8,129 nucleotides of DNA from DASYAE01 sp036501535 (GCA_036501535.1 DASYAE010000269.1:1-8129), one strand, 5' to 3'. Counted from the stretch's first letter, positions 1 through 6,431 are shown. The notes: generated from the sequence alone by a model not told the origin. Made by a program: numbers and translations.

Positions 1-706
1 GGAGGACGGTCGAGGGCGGCACGGGGAGGGTGCGGAAGGTCAGCGAGGTGACCACGCCGAAGTTGCCGCCGCCGGAGCCGCGCAGCGCCCAGAACAGGTC
101 CGGCTCGCGCCGGTCGTCGCACTCGACGATCCGGCCGTCGGGCAGCACGACGCGGGCGGCGACGAGCTGATCGCTGGTCAGGCCGTGGCTGCGGCCGAGG
201 ATGCCGAGGCCGCCGCCGAGGGTGAGCCCTGCGATGCCGACGGCGGGTCCGCAGCCGGCGGCGATCGTCCGGCCGACGCGCGCCAGGCCGTCGTAGACCT
301 CGCCGAGGCGTGCGCCGGCTCCGATGACGGCGAAGTCGCCGTCCGGGCGCACGTCGTGCATCGGCGCGACATCGATGATGACGCCGGTCGAGGTGGAGCG
401 GCCGGCGAAGCTGTGCCCGCCACTGCGCGGCACCGCGTGTAGTCCGTGGCGCCGAGCCAGCGCGATCGCCTCGGCGACATCGGTGGGGGTGCCGCATCGG
501 ACGACAGCCTGAGGCAGCACATTGTCAAAACGCGGGTCCGCAAGCCTGCGCGCGGCGTCGTAGTCGGGCGAGTCCGGAAGGATCACGTGGCCTGCGATGC
601 TCCGGGCGAGGGCGGTCCAGTCGGCTGCCGCCGGGGGCGGGGTCGGTGTTGGCGGCGCTGTCGGTATCGGCGGCGGTGTCGGTTCCGGTGCTGGCGTTGA
701 TCGCAT
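1..706 (-). CDS. FAD-linked oxidoreductase, berberine-bridge-enzyme-like (partial, N-terminal 235 residues)
   Basis: Read on the minus strand from ATG at 706, the frame stays open to the window edge, so the C-terminal half (substrate and BBE domains) is missing. The visible part is a PCMH/FAD_binding_4 domain. It contains PRSGGHSFAG at residues 93-102, whose His98 is the usual 8-alpha covalent FAD attachment residue, then AGCGPAVGIAG (150-160) and LGGGLG (163-168), which line the flavin pyrophosphate site, and a GSGGGNFGVV-type motif near the break. Family members oxidise sugars, alkaloids or secondary metabolites with O2; the substrate here is unknown. The second flavin link (Cys in AGxCP) appears absent: Cys152 lies one position early and Gly153 takes its place, so a mono-covalent flavin is inferred. 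Residues 5-25 are an unusual Pro/Thr-rich leader. An in-frame TAG at 716-718 makes 706 the only upstream start. No Shine-Dalgarno is present, suggesting leaderless translation. Confidence 0.9.
   Translation of the reverse strand, partial: MRSTPAPEPTPPPIPTAPPTPTPPPAAADWTALARSIAGHVILPDSPDYDAARRLADPRFDNVLPQAVVRCGTPTDVAEAIALARRHGLHAVPRSGGHSFAGRSTSTGVIIDVAPMHDVRPDGDFAVIGAGARLGEVYDGLARVGRTIAAGCGPAVGIAGLTLGGGLGILGRSHGLTSDQLVAARVVLPDGRIVECDDRREPDLFWALRGSGGGNFGVVTSLTFRTLPVPPSTVL
641..694 (-). repeat. Three 18-bp imperfect tandem repeats coding a Pro/Thr leader
   Basis: Units at 641-658, 659-676 and 677-694 differ from their neighbour at about four or five positions each. On the minus strand they encode the hexapeptides PAPEPT, PPPIPT and APPTPT, each ending in Pro-Thr. 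They form a low-complexity leader in front of the FAD domain of the oxidoreductase. Expansion by slippage or unequal exchange is inferred. Confidence 0.6.
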
Positions 707-712
707 GGTTCG

Positions 713-718
713 ACACTA
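713..718 (-). promoter_or_regulatory. Candidate -10 element of a leaderless promoter for the oxidoreductase
   Basis: On the minus strand TAGTGT (718-713) is followed by six bases and then the ATG at 706. TANNNT placed 6-7 nt before the start codon is the known actinobacterial signature of a leaderless transcript, and no ribosome binding site precedes this ATG. No good -35 box is visible, so the call rests on spacing alone. Confidence 0.4.
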
Positions 719-850
719 CGGCGGCCACGGGAGCGTGACCGCTCGAGTACGGCGCGCTCTGCTGCGCCGCTCGTGCCGGCATCGCGCGCGCCGTATGTTT
801 GGGCCTGACACGCACAAGTCCTGACGAACGGCAGCCGGGAGGTCAGCAGG

Positions 851-1201
851 ATGCGGGAAGTCGGCGTGACCAGCACGACGACCGGAACGGCCGCAATCAT
901 CCGGATATCCGGCGAGATCGACCTGGCCACCGCGGAGGCCGCCGCCGCGGCCCTCGTCCGGGCCGCCGCCACGCTGCCGCCGCCCCGGATCTTCGTCCTG
1001 GACCTGACCGACGTCGGATTCCTCTCGGTCGCCGGCGCGCGCATGGTGCACCGTTTCGCCTCCGGCTGTGCGGACCGCGGCCTGGATGTCCGCCTCGTTG
1101 CGGATCCCAACAGCATCGTGCCGCGGATCTTCCGCTACCTGTTGGTGGATGTGCGGCGGGGCATCTTCGACAGCGTCGAGCAGGCACTGCTCGACAGCTG
1201 A
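851..1201 (+). CDS. Stand-alone STAS-domain protein (anti-sigma factor antagonist-like)
   Basis: The 116-residue product is essentially one STAS domain, the size usual for SpoIIAA/RsbV-type proteins. These cytosolic proteins bind anti-sigma kinases of the SpoIIAB/RsbW type and so release a sigma factor. The domain shows IxGEIDLATA at residues 18-27, the hydrophobic strand IFVLDLTDVGFL at 47-58, the turn SVAGARMV at 59-66 and the final helix up to about 113. In SpoIIAA the turn reads D-S-S-G and its first Ser (Ser58) is phosphorylated. Here it reads S-V-A-G, so that position is Val60 and the only nearby Ser takes the Asp position. Control by the classic kinase switch is therefore doubtful. The start ATG has GGGAGG at 837-842 with good spacing. 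A possible -10, TATGTT at 794-799, has no clear -35. No anti-sigma kinase or sigma gene is adjacent, so the partner is unknown. Confidence 0.85.
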   Translation: MREVGVTSTTTGTAAIIRISGEIDLATAEAAAAALVRAAATLPPPRIFVLDLTDVGFLSVAGARMVHRFASGCADRGLDVRLVADPNSIVPRIFRYLLVDVRRGIFDSVEQALLDS

Positions 1202-1225
1202 GATCCGCCGAAGCCGGATGGCAAT

Positions 1226-1255
1226 CACGTGAACGTCGATCTCCGTTCATCCGTG
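1226..1255 (+). promoter_or_regulatory. Imperfect hairpin ending at a ribosome binding site
   Basis: CACG-TGAACG (1226-1235) can pair with CGTTCA-TC-CGTG (1244-1255) around an 8-nt loop, with a 2-nt bulge. The stem ends directly before AGGAG at 1256-1260. It could act as a weak terminator for the STAS gene, a translation-control hairpin, or a protein-binding site; nothing here decides between them. Confidence 0.3.
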
Positions 1256-1271
1256 AGGAGATTGACAGGTG
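1256..1271 (+). promoter_or_regulatory. AGGAG motif and GTG codon: alternative start of the membrane-protein gene
   Basis: AGGAG at 1256-1260 sits 8 nt before a GTG at 1269 that is in frame with the DUF2207-like gene and would add 25 residues. The added stretch is Arg-rich, uses AGA and CGA codons that are uncommon in neighbouring genes, and precedes the conserved start of the domain. I therefore prefer ATG 1344. The same stretch holds a perfect TTGACA at 1262-1267, which could instead be a -35 box giving a transcript that starts near 1295; no strong -10 follows. Confidence 0.35.
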
Positions 1272-1343
1272 CGCCGCGCGAGATTCACCCTCGGAGCAAG
1301 ATGCGCGGCCGCGTTCGCGCGACGATTCGGGGGGATCGACCTT

Positions 1344-2582
1344 ATGCCGTCAGGAGAAGTAAAGCCGCAGGAAGTGTCGCCGGCGATCGCAGCCTTCCTG
1401 CTTGCGGGCGTGGCGAAGAAGTCGAAGTCGAAGTCGAACTCGACCGTCGGCGTGTTCACCCGGGCGGTGCTTGCGCTGGCCGAGGAGGGGTGGCTGGCCG
1501 TCGAGCCGCTGGACGGCGGCATGGCCACGGTGCGGATCGCGCGTGAGCCGGACGAGGCGCGGCTCGCCGAGTTCGAGCGGCTGGCCCTGGCCCGGGTGCG
1601 CGCGCGGATTCCCTATGCCGGGGCGGCGATCCCGCTCTCGGTGCTGACCAGCGACGAGGGCGAGGAGTTCACCGAGTGGGAGAAGAAGTTCCACGCGGCA
1701 ATCGTCGATGATGCTGCGCGGGCCGGTCTGATCACCCGCTTCGTGTCGCCGGGTGCGCAGGTCGGGATCTCGGTCCTACTCGGCGCGGCAGGCGGGCTGG
1801 CCGCAATGATGGGACATTCGCCGCACTCGGCGAGCCTGGGGATCCTGGCCGGGTTCTTCGCGTTCGTCGTCGCCGGAGCGATCACCGGACCGCTGGCGCG
1901 CTGGCGGCTCAGCCGGCGCGGCGCGGCGGTCGCGGCGTGGTGGCGCGAGCGGGCCCAGGCGCTCCCGTCGAGCGCAGGGCTCGGCGGCGCGGTGATCGCG
2001 GACCGGGTGCCGGGCGGCGCTGCGCTCCCGCCGAACTCGGCGCAGTCCTTGGTGGCGAACGGCTCGGAGCCGCTGCCGGAGGGCCAGGTCTGGTCCTCGT
2101 TCGGGGGCCGCTGGCGCCCGGTGAAGGTCGGGTCGCTGGACACCGCCTCGTGGGGGCGGCCCGGGCAGCTGGCGGCGCTGATCGTGTTCGGCTGCTTCTT
2201 CACGCTGCCGGCCTCGGCCATCGGCCTGCTGGCGATCGGCGGCCCGCTCGGCAAGCTGATCAGCATCGGACCTCTGACGCTGTTCGGCGCGATAACAGTG
2301 CTCTCCTGGCTGCCCGCGTACAACCGGCGCAGGGCCTTCCCGACCCGGACCGTCTTCGAAGGACAGGTCGTCAAGCGGTGGACGTACGAGTCGGGCGGCG
2401 AGGACAGCACGACGTACTACTGCTGCTGCGTGGATGACGGCGCGTCGCAGGAGGGCTGGTCGTTCCGGATCAAGACCGATCTGTACCGCAGGCTGCGGGT
2501 CGGCGATCCGGTGCGGGTGGACTGCAATCCGCGCTGGCACACGCTGAACGAGCTGACGCTGCCGGTCGGCCGGCCGGGCTGA
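1344..2582 (+). CDS. Four-helix membrane protein resembling the C-terminal part of DUF2207/YciQ-like proteins
   Basis: The 412-residue product begins with a winged-helix-like segment (about 4-54: PQEVSPAIAAFLLAG, then VFTRAVLALAEEGWLAVE), like the cytoplasmic part of DUF2207 membrane proteins. It lacks their N-terminal signal peptide and extracellular domain. A basic tract, KKSKSKSNS at 25-33, interrupts this segment where relatives usually have a short Asp/Pro linker. Hydrophobic helices lie near 139-157, 163-183, 276-298 and 304-325, separated by a soluble loop of roughly 90 residues. The C-terminal domain (about 330-412) contains YYCCCVDDG, with three consecutive cysteines at 360-362, and ends in a small beta-rich segment (VGDPVRVDCNPRWHTL). 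Function is unknown for the family. The start at ATG 1344 has a G-rich tract (1329-1335) as a weak ribosome binding site; GTG 1269 is an alternative giving 437 residues. It lies 142 bp after the STAS gene in the same direction, and co-transcription is possible. Confidence 0.7.
   Translation: MPSGEVKPQEVSPAIAAFLLAGVAKKSKSKSNSTVGVFTRAVLALAEEGWLAVEPLDGGMATVRIAREPDEARLAEFERLALARVRARIPYAGAAIPLSVLTSDEGEEFTEWEKKFHAAIVDDAARAGLITRFVSPGAQVGISVLLGAAGGLAAMMGHSPHSASLGILAGFFAFVVAGAITGPLARWRLSRRGAAVAAWWRERAQALPSSAGLGGAVIADRVPGGAALPPNSAQSLVANGSEPLPEGQVWSSFGGRWRPVKVGSLDTASWGRPGQLAALIVFGCFFTLPASAIGLLAIGGPLGKLISIGPLTLFGAITVLSWLPAYNRRRAFPTRTVFEGQVVKRWTYESGGEDSTTYYCCCVDDGASQEGWSFRIKTDLYRRLRVGDPVRVDCNPRWHTLNELTLPVGRPG
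1419..1442 (+). repeat. Four hexanucleotide repeats coding a Lys-Ser tract
   Basis: Three exact AAGTCG units (1419-1436) are followed by AACTCG (1437-1442). They encode KSKSKSNS inside the winged-helix-like part of the membrane protein. AAG and TCG are codons expected in a GC-rich gene, so the tract could have grown by replication slippage. Its position in a normally short linker suggests it is tolerated rather than structural. Confidence 0.5.
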
Positions 2583-2615
2583 CGGACCGGACCTGCGCGA
2601 AGACGTCGGCCGAAA

Positions 2616-2939
2616 ATGTTGGCGGCACGGCTCCTGCGCGCTCATGGGGGCTCGACGCTGGCGCAGACCCAGTACTCCGAGGCCCAGCAGCAGTGGCAGA
2701 CCGGTGCGACCGTCAGTTCCGCGCAGCAGGGCGCGAACTGGACGCAGGCGGCCGCGCTGCTGAACAACGCGCTCGCGCTCGGCGCTCCGGGCACCACGAA
2801 TTTCGCGCAAGCCGCACAGGACCTCACGCAGCTCGCGGCGCTGCCCGACGCCAATCAGAATCCTGAGCAGCAGCAGGAGGCCACCGCATACGTGAGCTTC
2901 CTGAACGGCTTCTTCAGCACGCCGGGCCTTTACTCCTGA
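2616..2939 (+). CDS. Small Gln/Ala-rich protein, probable C-terminal remnant of a secreted protein
   Basis: The 107-residue product is helical and rich in Ala, Gln and Asn. It carries YSEAQQQWQTGATVSSAQQG (20-39), a stretch resembling LTQLAALPD, and a terminal FFSTPGLYS. From memory, this pattern resembles the C-terminus of actinobacterial secreted or lipoprotein-like hypotheticals that end in FFxTPGLY, and those start with a signal peptide. Here the first 12 residues (MLAARLLRAHGG) do not form a usable signal peptide or lipobox, and no ribosome binding site precedes ATG 2616. Third codon positions are strongly GC-rich, so the frame is or recently was coding. It is in the same frame as the preceding gene, 33 bp after its TGA, and converges on the SARP gene with 5 bp between stops. 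An N-terminally truncated gene is the likeliest reading; a small cytosolic protein is the alternative. Function unknown. Confidence 0.55.
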   Translation: MLAARLLRAHGGSTLAQTQYSEAQQQWQTGATVSSAQQGANWTQAAALLNNALALGAPGTTNFAQAAQDLTQLAALPDANQNPEQQQEATAYVSFLNGFFSTPGLYS

Positions 2940-2944
2940 GCGGA

Positions 2945-5900
2945 TCAGGCCGGCGGCGCGCCCGCTTCGTTGAGGCGGGCGACGACCCGGTCGGCGTCGG
3001 GCTGCATGCCGAGGCGGCGGAAGATCGCCAGGGCCTGGTTCAGGTGGTCGGCGCCGGCCTCGGGCTCCCCCGTGCGCAGCCGGCACTCGCCGATCCCCTC
3101 GAGCGCCAGCCCTTCGTCGTCCGGGTGCTGGACCTCCCGGGACAGCATCAGCGCGTCCTGATACGCGCTCAGCGCGCGCGGCAGGTCGCCGCCGGTCAGG
3201 AAGACCGCGGCGTAGTAGTTCATCGCCCAGCCCTCGTTCGCCCTAAAGCCGATCTCCCGGCAGATCGCCAGGCCCGCCTCCAGGTCCCGGGCCGCGCCGG
3301 CCAGGTCGCCGGTCAGCCGGCGGGCGTTGCCCAGCACGATCAGGGTGTTGCCCTCGGCCGGGACGGAGCCGATGGCCCGGCACAGCTCCAGCGCCTGCTC
3401 CAGGTTCGCGATCCCGGCCGCCGGGTCGCCGACGGTCGTGCGGGCCTGCCCCAGCTGGACCAGCGCGGTGGACTGGCCCAGCCGGTTGTCCAGCGCGCGG
3501 TAGAGGTCCAGCGCCTCCTGCAGGTTGCCGATCGAGCCGTGGTAGTCGCCGGTGGACTGCTGCACCTGCGCCAGGCGTGTCAGGGTATTGGCCAGACCGA
3601 GCCCGGCGCCGACCTCGCGGTGCAGATCCAGCGACTCCTCGTAGGCGCCGATCGCGCCGGGGTAGTCGCCGGTCATGTGCCGGATGTAGCCGAGCCTCGT
3701 CAGGGCCTTGGCGCGGCCGAGCCTGATGCCGAGCGACTGGTAGAGCTCGAGGGCCTCCTGCAGGTCGCGCACCGCGCCGACGTGGTCGCCGCTGGAGACC
3801 CGGGCCTGCCCCAGCTCGGTCAGCGCGTTCGCCCGGCCGCGCCGGTCTCCGAGCTCTGCGTAAAACTCGAGGGCCTGCTGCAGGCCGCGCACCGCGCCGA
3901 GCGGGTCGCCGGCAAGCAGGCGCACACCGCCGAGGTCGGTCAGCGCGTCGGCGTGCCCGGCCCGGTCGCCGAGCCGCTGCGCGGTCTCCGCGGCGACGGC
4001 GTTCAGCTCGATGGCCTCGGGCCACGGGCCGTCGGTGATCATCATGACGGACAGGCCCGCGCTGAGCGCGACGACCCGCTCGCCCCAGTCCTGCCGGTCG
4101 GCCAGGTCGAGGCAGGCCAGCAGATTGGCCCGCTCGGCGCGCAGCCATCCGAACGCCGCGTCCGCGTCGGTGAACTCCGGGGCGTAGGCCGGCGCCGGGC
4201 CGGACGGCTTGGGCCGCAGGTCCAGGTCCCGCCGCGCGCTGGCCCGCTGCGCGGTGTGCTGGTAGTAGTCGAGCAGCCGGTCGAGCGCCGCAGGGTGCTG
4301 CGTGCGCGGATCCTCGAGCGCCCGGGCGGCGGCGTAGAGGCGGACCAGGTCGTGCAGCCGGTAGCGGCCCACTGCGTGCTCGATCAGGAGGTTGTGATCG
4401 ACCAGGCCCTCGAGCAGGCGGGTGGCGACCACCGGATCGAGGTCGGCCAGGGCCGCGGCGGCGTAGGCGTCGGTGTCGGCCCCGGGCAGCAGTCCGAGGT
4501 GGCGCAGAAGGCCCTGCTCGGGTTCGGTTAAGCCCTGATAGGAGAGGTCGAAGACGGCGGCCAGGTCGCGCTCGCCGTCGCTGAGCGCGCCGACCCGGCG
4601 CCGCTCGTCGCGCAGAAGCCCGGCCAGGTGTTCCAGCGTCCAGGCGCTGCGATGGCGCAGCAGCGACGCGGCGATCCGCAGGGCCAGCGGCAGACGCCCG
4701 CACAGCTCGGTCACCTCGTCCAGCACCGGCTCGTCCAGCACCGGCTCGTCCGCGCGGGCCCGCCCCGGCCCGGCGACCCGCCGGAACAGCGCGGCGGCCT
4801 CGGCCGGCGGGAGCACGTCCAGCGCCAGGCTGTAGGCGTCGTCCAGGCCCTTGAGCCGACGCCGGCTGGTAACCAGCACGAGGCAGCCGGCCGAGCCGGG
4901 CAGCAGGGGCCGTATCTGCGCCTCGTCGGCGGCGTTGTCCAGCAGGATCAGGGTCCTGGTGTCGGCCAGCCGCTGCCGGTAGACGGCCGCGCGGGCGCCG
5001 AGATCCCGCGGGATCTGCTGCGCGGGGACGCCGAGCGCGGCGAGGAACACGTCCAGCGCCTCCCCGGCCGAGCGCGGCGCTTGGTCGCGGGTGTGGCCGT
5101 GCAGGTCGAGGAACAGCTGGCCGTCCGGGAAGCGGTCGGCCAGCCGGTGCGCGGCGTGCACGGCGAGCGAGGTCTTGCCGATCCCGGCCATCCCATCGAT
5201 CGCTGAGATCAGCACCGTGTCGAAGGCCTGGTCGCCGCGGTCGTGCTCACGCTCCGGGCCGACGTCCTCGAGCAGTGCGACGAGGGCGTCGAGCTCGGGC
5301 CGGCGGCCGGTGAAGTGCCGCACGTCGGCGGGCAGCTGGCGCGGTATGACAGGGGTTTGCTGCGGCGGGGCCGGGGGCTGCGTCGGCGGGTCCTGTTGCT
5401 GTTGCTGGGGTTGCTGCGGGTGCCGGGGCTGCGCCGCCGGCTGCTGGGACTGCGGCACCAGCTGTGGCTGCGCAGACGGCGAACTAGGGGCGTGCGATTC
5501 CGCCTCCGCATAGGACAGCGGTGCGGCCAGCTCCGGGTCCCCGGCCAGCACGCGCTGTTGCAGGGTGCGCAGTTCGAGCCCGGGTTCGATGCCGAGCTCG
5601 CCGACCAGGACCCGGCGCGCGCTGAGATAGGCGTCGAGCGCCTCGGACTGCCGCCCGGTGCCGGCCAGCGCGAGCATGAGCTGTGCGTGGAAGCGTTCCC
5701 GCAGCGGATAACGGGCGATCAGATCACGCAGCTCCGGCACCACGTGGTCGTGCCGGCCGAGGTGCAGCTCGGCCTCGATCCGCCATTCCATCGTCTGGAG
5801 GCGAAGCTGCTCGAGCCGGGGGACCCAGACGTCGTGCAGCGCCCGGCACGGGATGTCGGCCAGCGGTGCGCCGCGCCAGAGCCCGAGCGCGCCGACAGCC

Positions 5901-6271
5901 CGGTCCAGCGCGTCGATCCACAGCCCGCTCTCGATCGCGGCGCCGGCCTCCCGGCACAGTGCCTCGAACCGCAGCGCGTCGACCTCCGCCTCGGCGACCT
6001 CGATGACGTACCCTGCGTCGCTGGTCACTATGCGGGACGCGGCCTCCGGCTCCAGCCCGCGGCGCAGACGCATGACATATGAGCGCAGAGTCGCCACCGA
6101 GCCGGCCGAGGGCCGCCCCTCCCAGACGATCTCCGCCAGCCGCTCCGGCCGGACCGGCTGATTGGCCGAGGCGAGCAGCGCGCCGAGCACCGCCCGCTGC
6201 CGGGCCCCGGCCACCGGGCATGCCACTCCATCGCTGCTCACCCGCAGTGGGCCCAGCACGGAGAACAACAT
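2945..6271 (-). CDS. AfsR-type SARP transcriptional regulator with NB-ARC and TPR domains
   Basis: The 1108-residue product has four modules. Residues 2-92 are an OmpR/PhoB-type winged helix (SVLGPLRV, then RPERLAEIVWEG). Residues 98-245 are the BTAD dimerisation domain of the AfsR/DnrI/RedD family. Residues 264-311 are a Pro/Gln-rich linker. A STAND/NB-ARC ATPase follows, with Walker A GMAGIGKT (360-367), Walker B TLILLDN (440-446), the TSR sensor (VTSRRR, 467-472), GRLPLALRIA (525-534) and an MHD-like LHD (639-641). Residues 769-1088 form eight 40-residue TPRs. Such proteins bind direct repeats near promoters and activate secondary metabolism genes; ATP turnover and TPR-bound partners tune activity. 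ATG 6271 is chosen because SARPs typically begin at this position of the winged helix. An in-frame GTG at 6322 would add 17 residues but has no ribosome binding site. Leu581 is encoded by a rare TTA codon. The gene is divergent from the TetR gene; its target genes are not evident. Confidence 0.93.
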   Translation of the reverse strand: MLFSVLGPLRVSSDGVACPVAGARQRAVLGALLASANQPVRPERLAEIVWEGRPSAGSVATLRSYVMRLRRGLEPEAASRIVTSDAGYVIEVAEAEVDALRFEALCREAGAAIESGLWIDALDRAVGALGLWRGAPLADIPCRALHDVWVPRLEQLRLQTMEWRIEAELHLGRHDHVVPELRDLIARYPLRERFHAQLMLALAGTGRQSEALDAYLSARRVLVGELGIEPGLELRTLQQRVLAGDPELAAPLSYAEAESHAPSSPSAQPQLVPQSQQPAAQPRHPQQPQQQQQDPPTQPPAPPQQTPVIPRQLPADVRHFTGRRPELDALVALLEDVGPEREHDRGDQAFDTVLISAIDGMAGIGKTSLAVHAAHRLADRFPDGQLFLDLHGHTRDQAPRSAGEALDVFLAALGVPAQQIPRDLGARAAVYRQRLADTRTLILLDNAADEAQIRPLLPGSAGCLVLVTSRRRLKGLDDAYSLALDVLPPAEAAALFRRVAGPGRARADEPVLDEPVLDEVTELCGRLPLALRIAASLLRHRSAWTLEHLAGLLRDERRRVGALSDGERDLAAVFDLSYQGLTEPEQGLLRHLGLLPGADTDAYAAAALADLDPVVATRLLEGLVDHNLLIEHAVGRYRLHDLVRLYAAARALEDPRTQHPAALDRLLDYYQHTAQRASARRDLDLRPKPSGPAPAYAPEFTDADAAFGWLRAERANLLACLDLADRQDWGERVVALSAGLSVMMITDGPWPEAIELNAVAAETAQRLGDRAGHADALTDLGGVRLLAGDPLGAVRGLQQALEFYAELGDRRGRANALTELGQARVSSGDHVGAVRDLQEALELYQSLGIRLGRAKALTRLGYIRHMTGDYPGAIGAYEESLDLHREVGAGLGLANTLTRLAQVQQSTGDYHGSIGNLQEALDLYRALDNRLGQSTALVQLGQARTTVGDPAAGIANLEQALELCRAIGSVPAEGNTLIVLGNARRLTGDLAGAARDLEAGLAICREIGFRANEGWAMNYYAAVFLTGGDLPRALSAYQDALMLSREVQHPDDEGLALEGIGECRLRTGEPEAGADHLNQALAIFRRLGMQPDADRVVARLNEAGAPPA
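3008..3967 (-). repeat. Eight tandem 120-bp TPR-coding repeats
   Basis: The C-terminal part of the SARP divides into eight consecutive units of exactly 40 residues, with no insertion between units. Most follow LxxLGxxRxxxGDxxGAxxxLxxALxLxxxLG, with conserved Gly-Asp in mid-unit and Ala-Leu in the second helix. The seventh unit, with NYYAAVFLTGGD, departs most from the pattern. The 40-residue period is typical of the TPR_12/FxTPR subfamily, longer than the canonical 34. This is protein-level periodicity, not a CRISPR or DNA satellite. Confidence 0.85.
4529..4531 (-). promoter_or_regulatory. Rare TTA leucine codon in the SARP gene
   Basis: The codon for Leu581 (in YQGLTEPEQ) reads TTA on the minus strand; I found no other TTA in this gene. 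In Streptomyces, TTA is read only by the bldA tRNA, made late in development, and pathway-specific SARP genes often carry it. Here it would delay full-length SARP synthesis, if the host has a bldA-type system. Confidence 0.6.
4715..4751 (-). repeat. 15-bp tandem duplication inside the NB-ARC region
   Basis: CTCGTCCAGCACCGG occurs at 4715-4729 and again at 4730-4744, followed by a partial third copy to 4751; the copies are identical. It encodes DEPVLDEPVLDE on the minus strand, adding five residues just before the VTELCGRLPLAL helix. The exact identity suggests a recent in-frame slippage event in a tolerant loop. Confidence 0.75.
5339..5482 (-). repeat. Pro/Gln-rich linker of the SARP
   Basis: About 48 residues between the BTAD and NB-ARC domains are mostly Pro and Gln, with a run of five Gln (QQPQQQQQ) coded by mixed CAG and CAA. 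It is low-complexity and probably disordered, joining the DNA-binding half to the ATPase half. Length variation between strains would be expected here. Confidence 0.7.
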
Positions 6272-6377
6272 GAGATATCCCGTCGGCACGGCGCCCTGCC
6301 CGTTCGCCGCAGCCGACGCCACCGGACTGCGACGCGATTGCTATGCGCTGCCGACAGCCTAGCTCACACGGGGCAAA

Positions 6378-6431
6378 TTACCGGCGGGCGGCTCGGTGAA
6401 AAGCCCGGAGCACCGCGTTACCGCCGGGCGG
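6378..6431. promoter_or_regulatory. 14-bp direct repeat spaced by 40 bp between the SARP and TetR genes
   Basis: TTACCGGCGGGCGG at 6378-6391 and TTACCGCCGGGCGG at 6418-6431 match at 13 of 14 positions. They are in the same orientation and begin exactly 40 bp apart, a little under four helical turns. They lie in the divergent regulatory region, the second copy 31 bp before the TetR start codon. SARPs are known to bind direct repeats, while TetR proteins usually bind palindromes, so a SARP site is a reasonable guess. GC-rich background makes the GGGCGG part less informative; the shared TTACCG edge is the stronger signal. Confidence 0.4.

Noticed and set aside
731..768. Two short inverted repeats (731-744 and 751-768) in the divergent promoter region as operators
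   Set aside because: The arms are only 5 bp and GC-only; such pairs are expected by chance at this base composition.
1776..3086. Minus-strand open frame of about 436 codons across the membrane-protein gene and the small downstream gene
   Set aside because: The translation is Arg/Pro/Ala-rich without recognisable motifs and overlaps two frames with better coding features.
3008..3967. Regular 120-bp periodicity considered as CRISPR or satellite DNA
   Set aside because: The period matches 40-residue TPR units in a continuous reading frame; conservation is at protein level and there are no short identical repeats with unique spacers.
3044..4531. Long plus-strand open frame (about 495 codons) opposite the SARP gene
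   Set aside because: It lies antisense to the TPR and NB-ARC coding sequence, and its translation is a Gly/Arg/Val-rich low-complexity product with no domain. GC-rich codons make opposite-strand stops rare, so this is a shadow.
2945..6271. STAND (NB-ARC-TPR) protein as an antiphage Avs-like defence gene
   Set aside because: The N-terminus is a clear SARP winged helix plus BTAD, not a nuclease or other effector, and no defence genes are nearby. A transcription regulator is the better reading.
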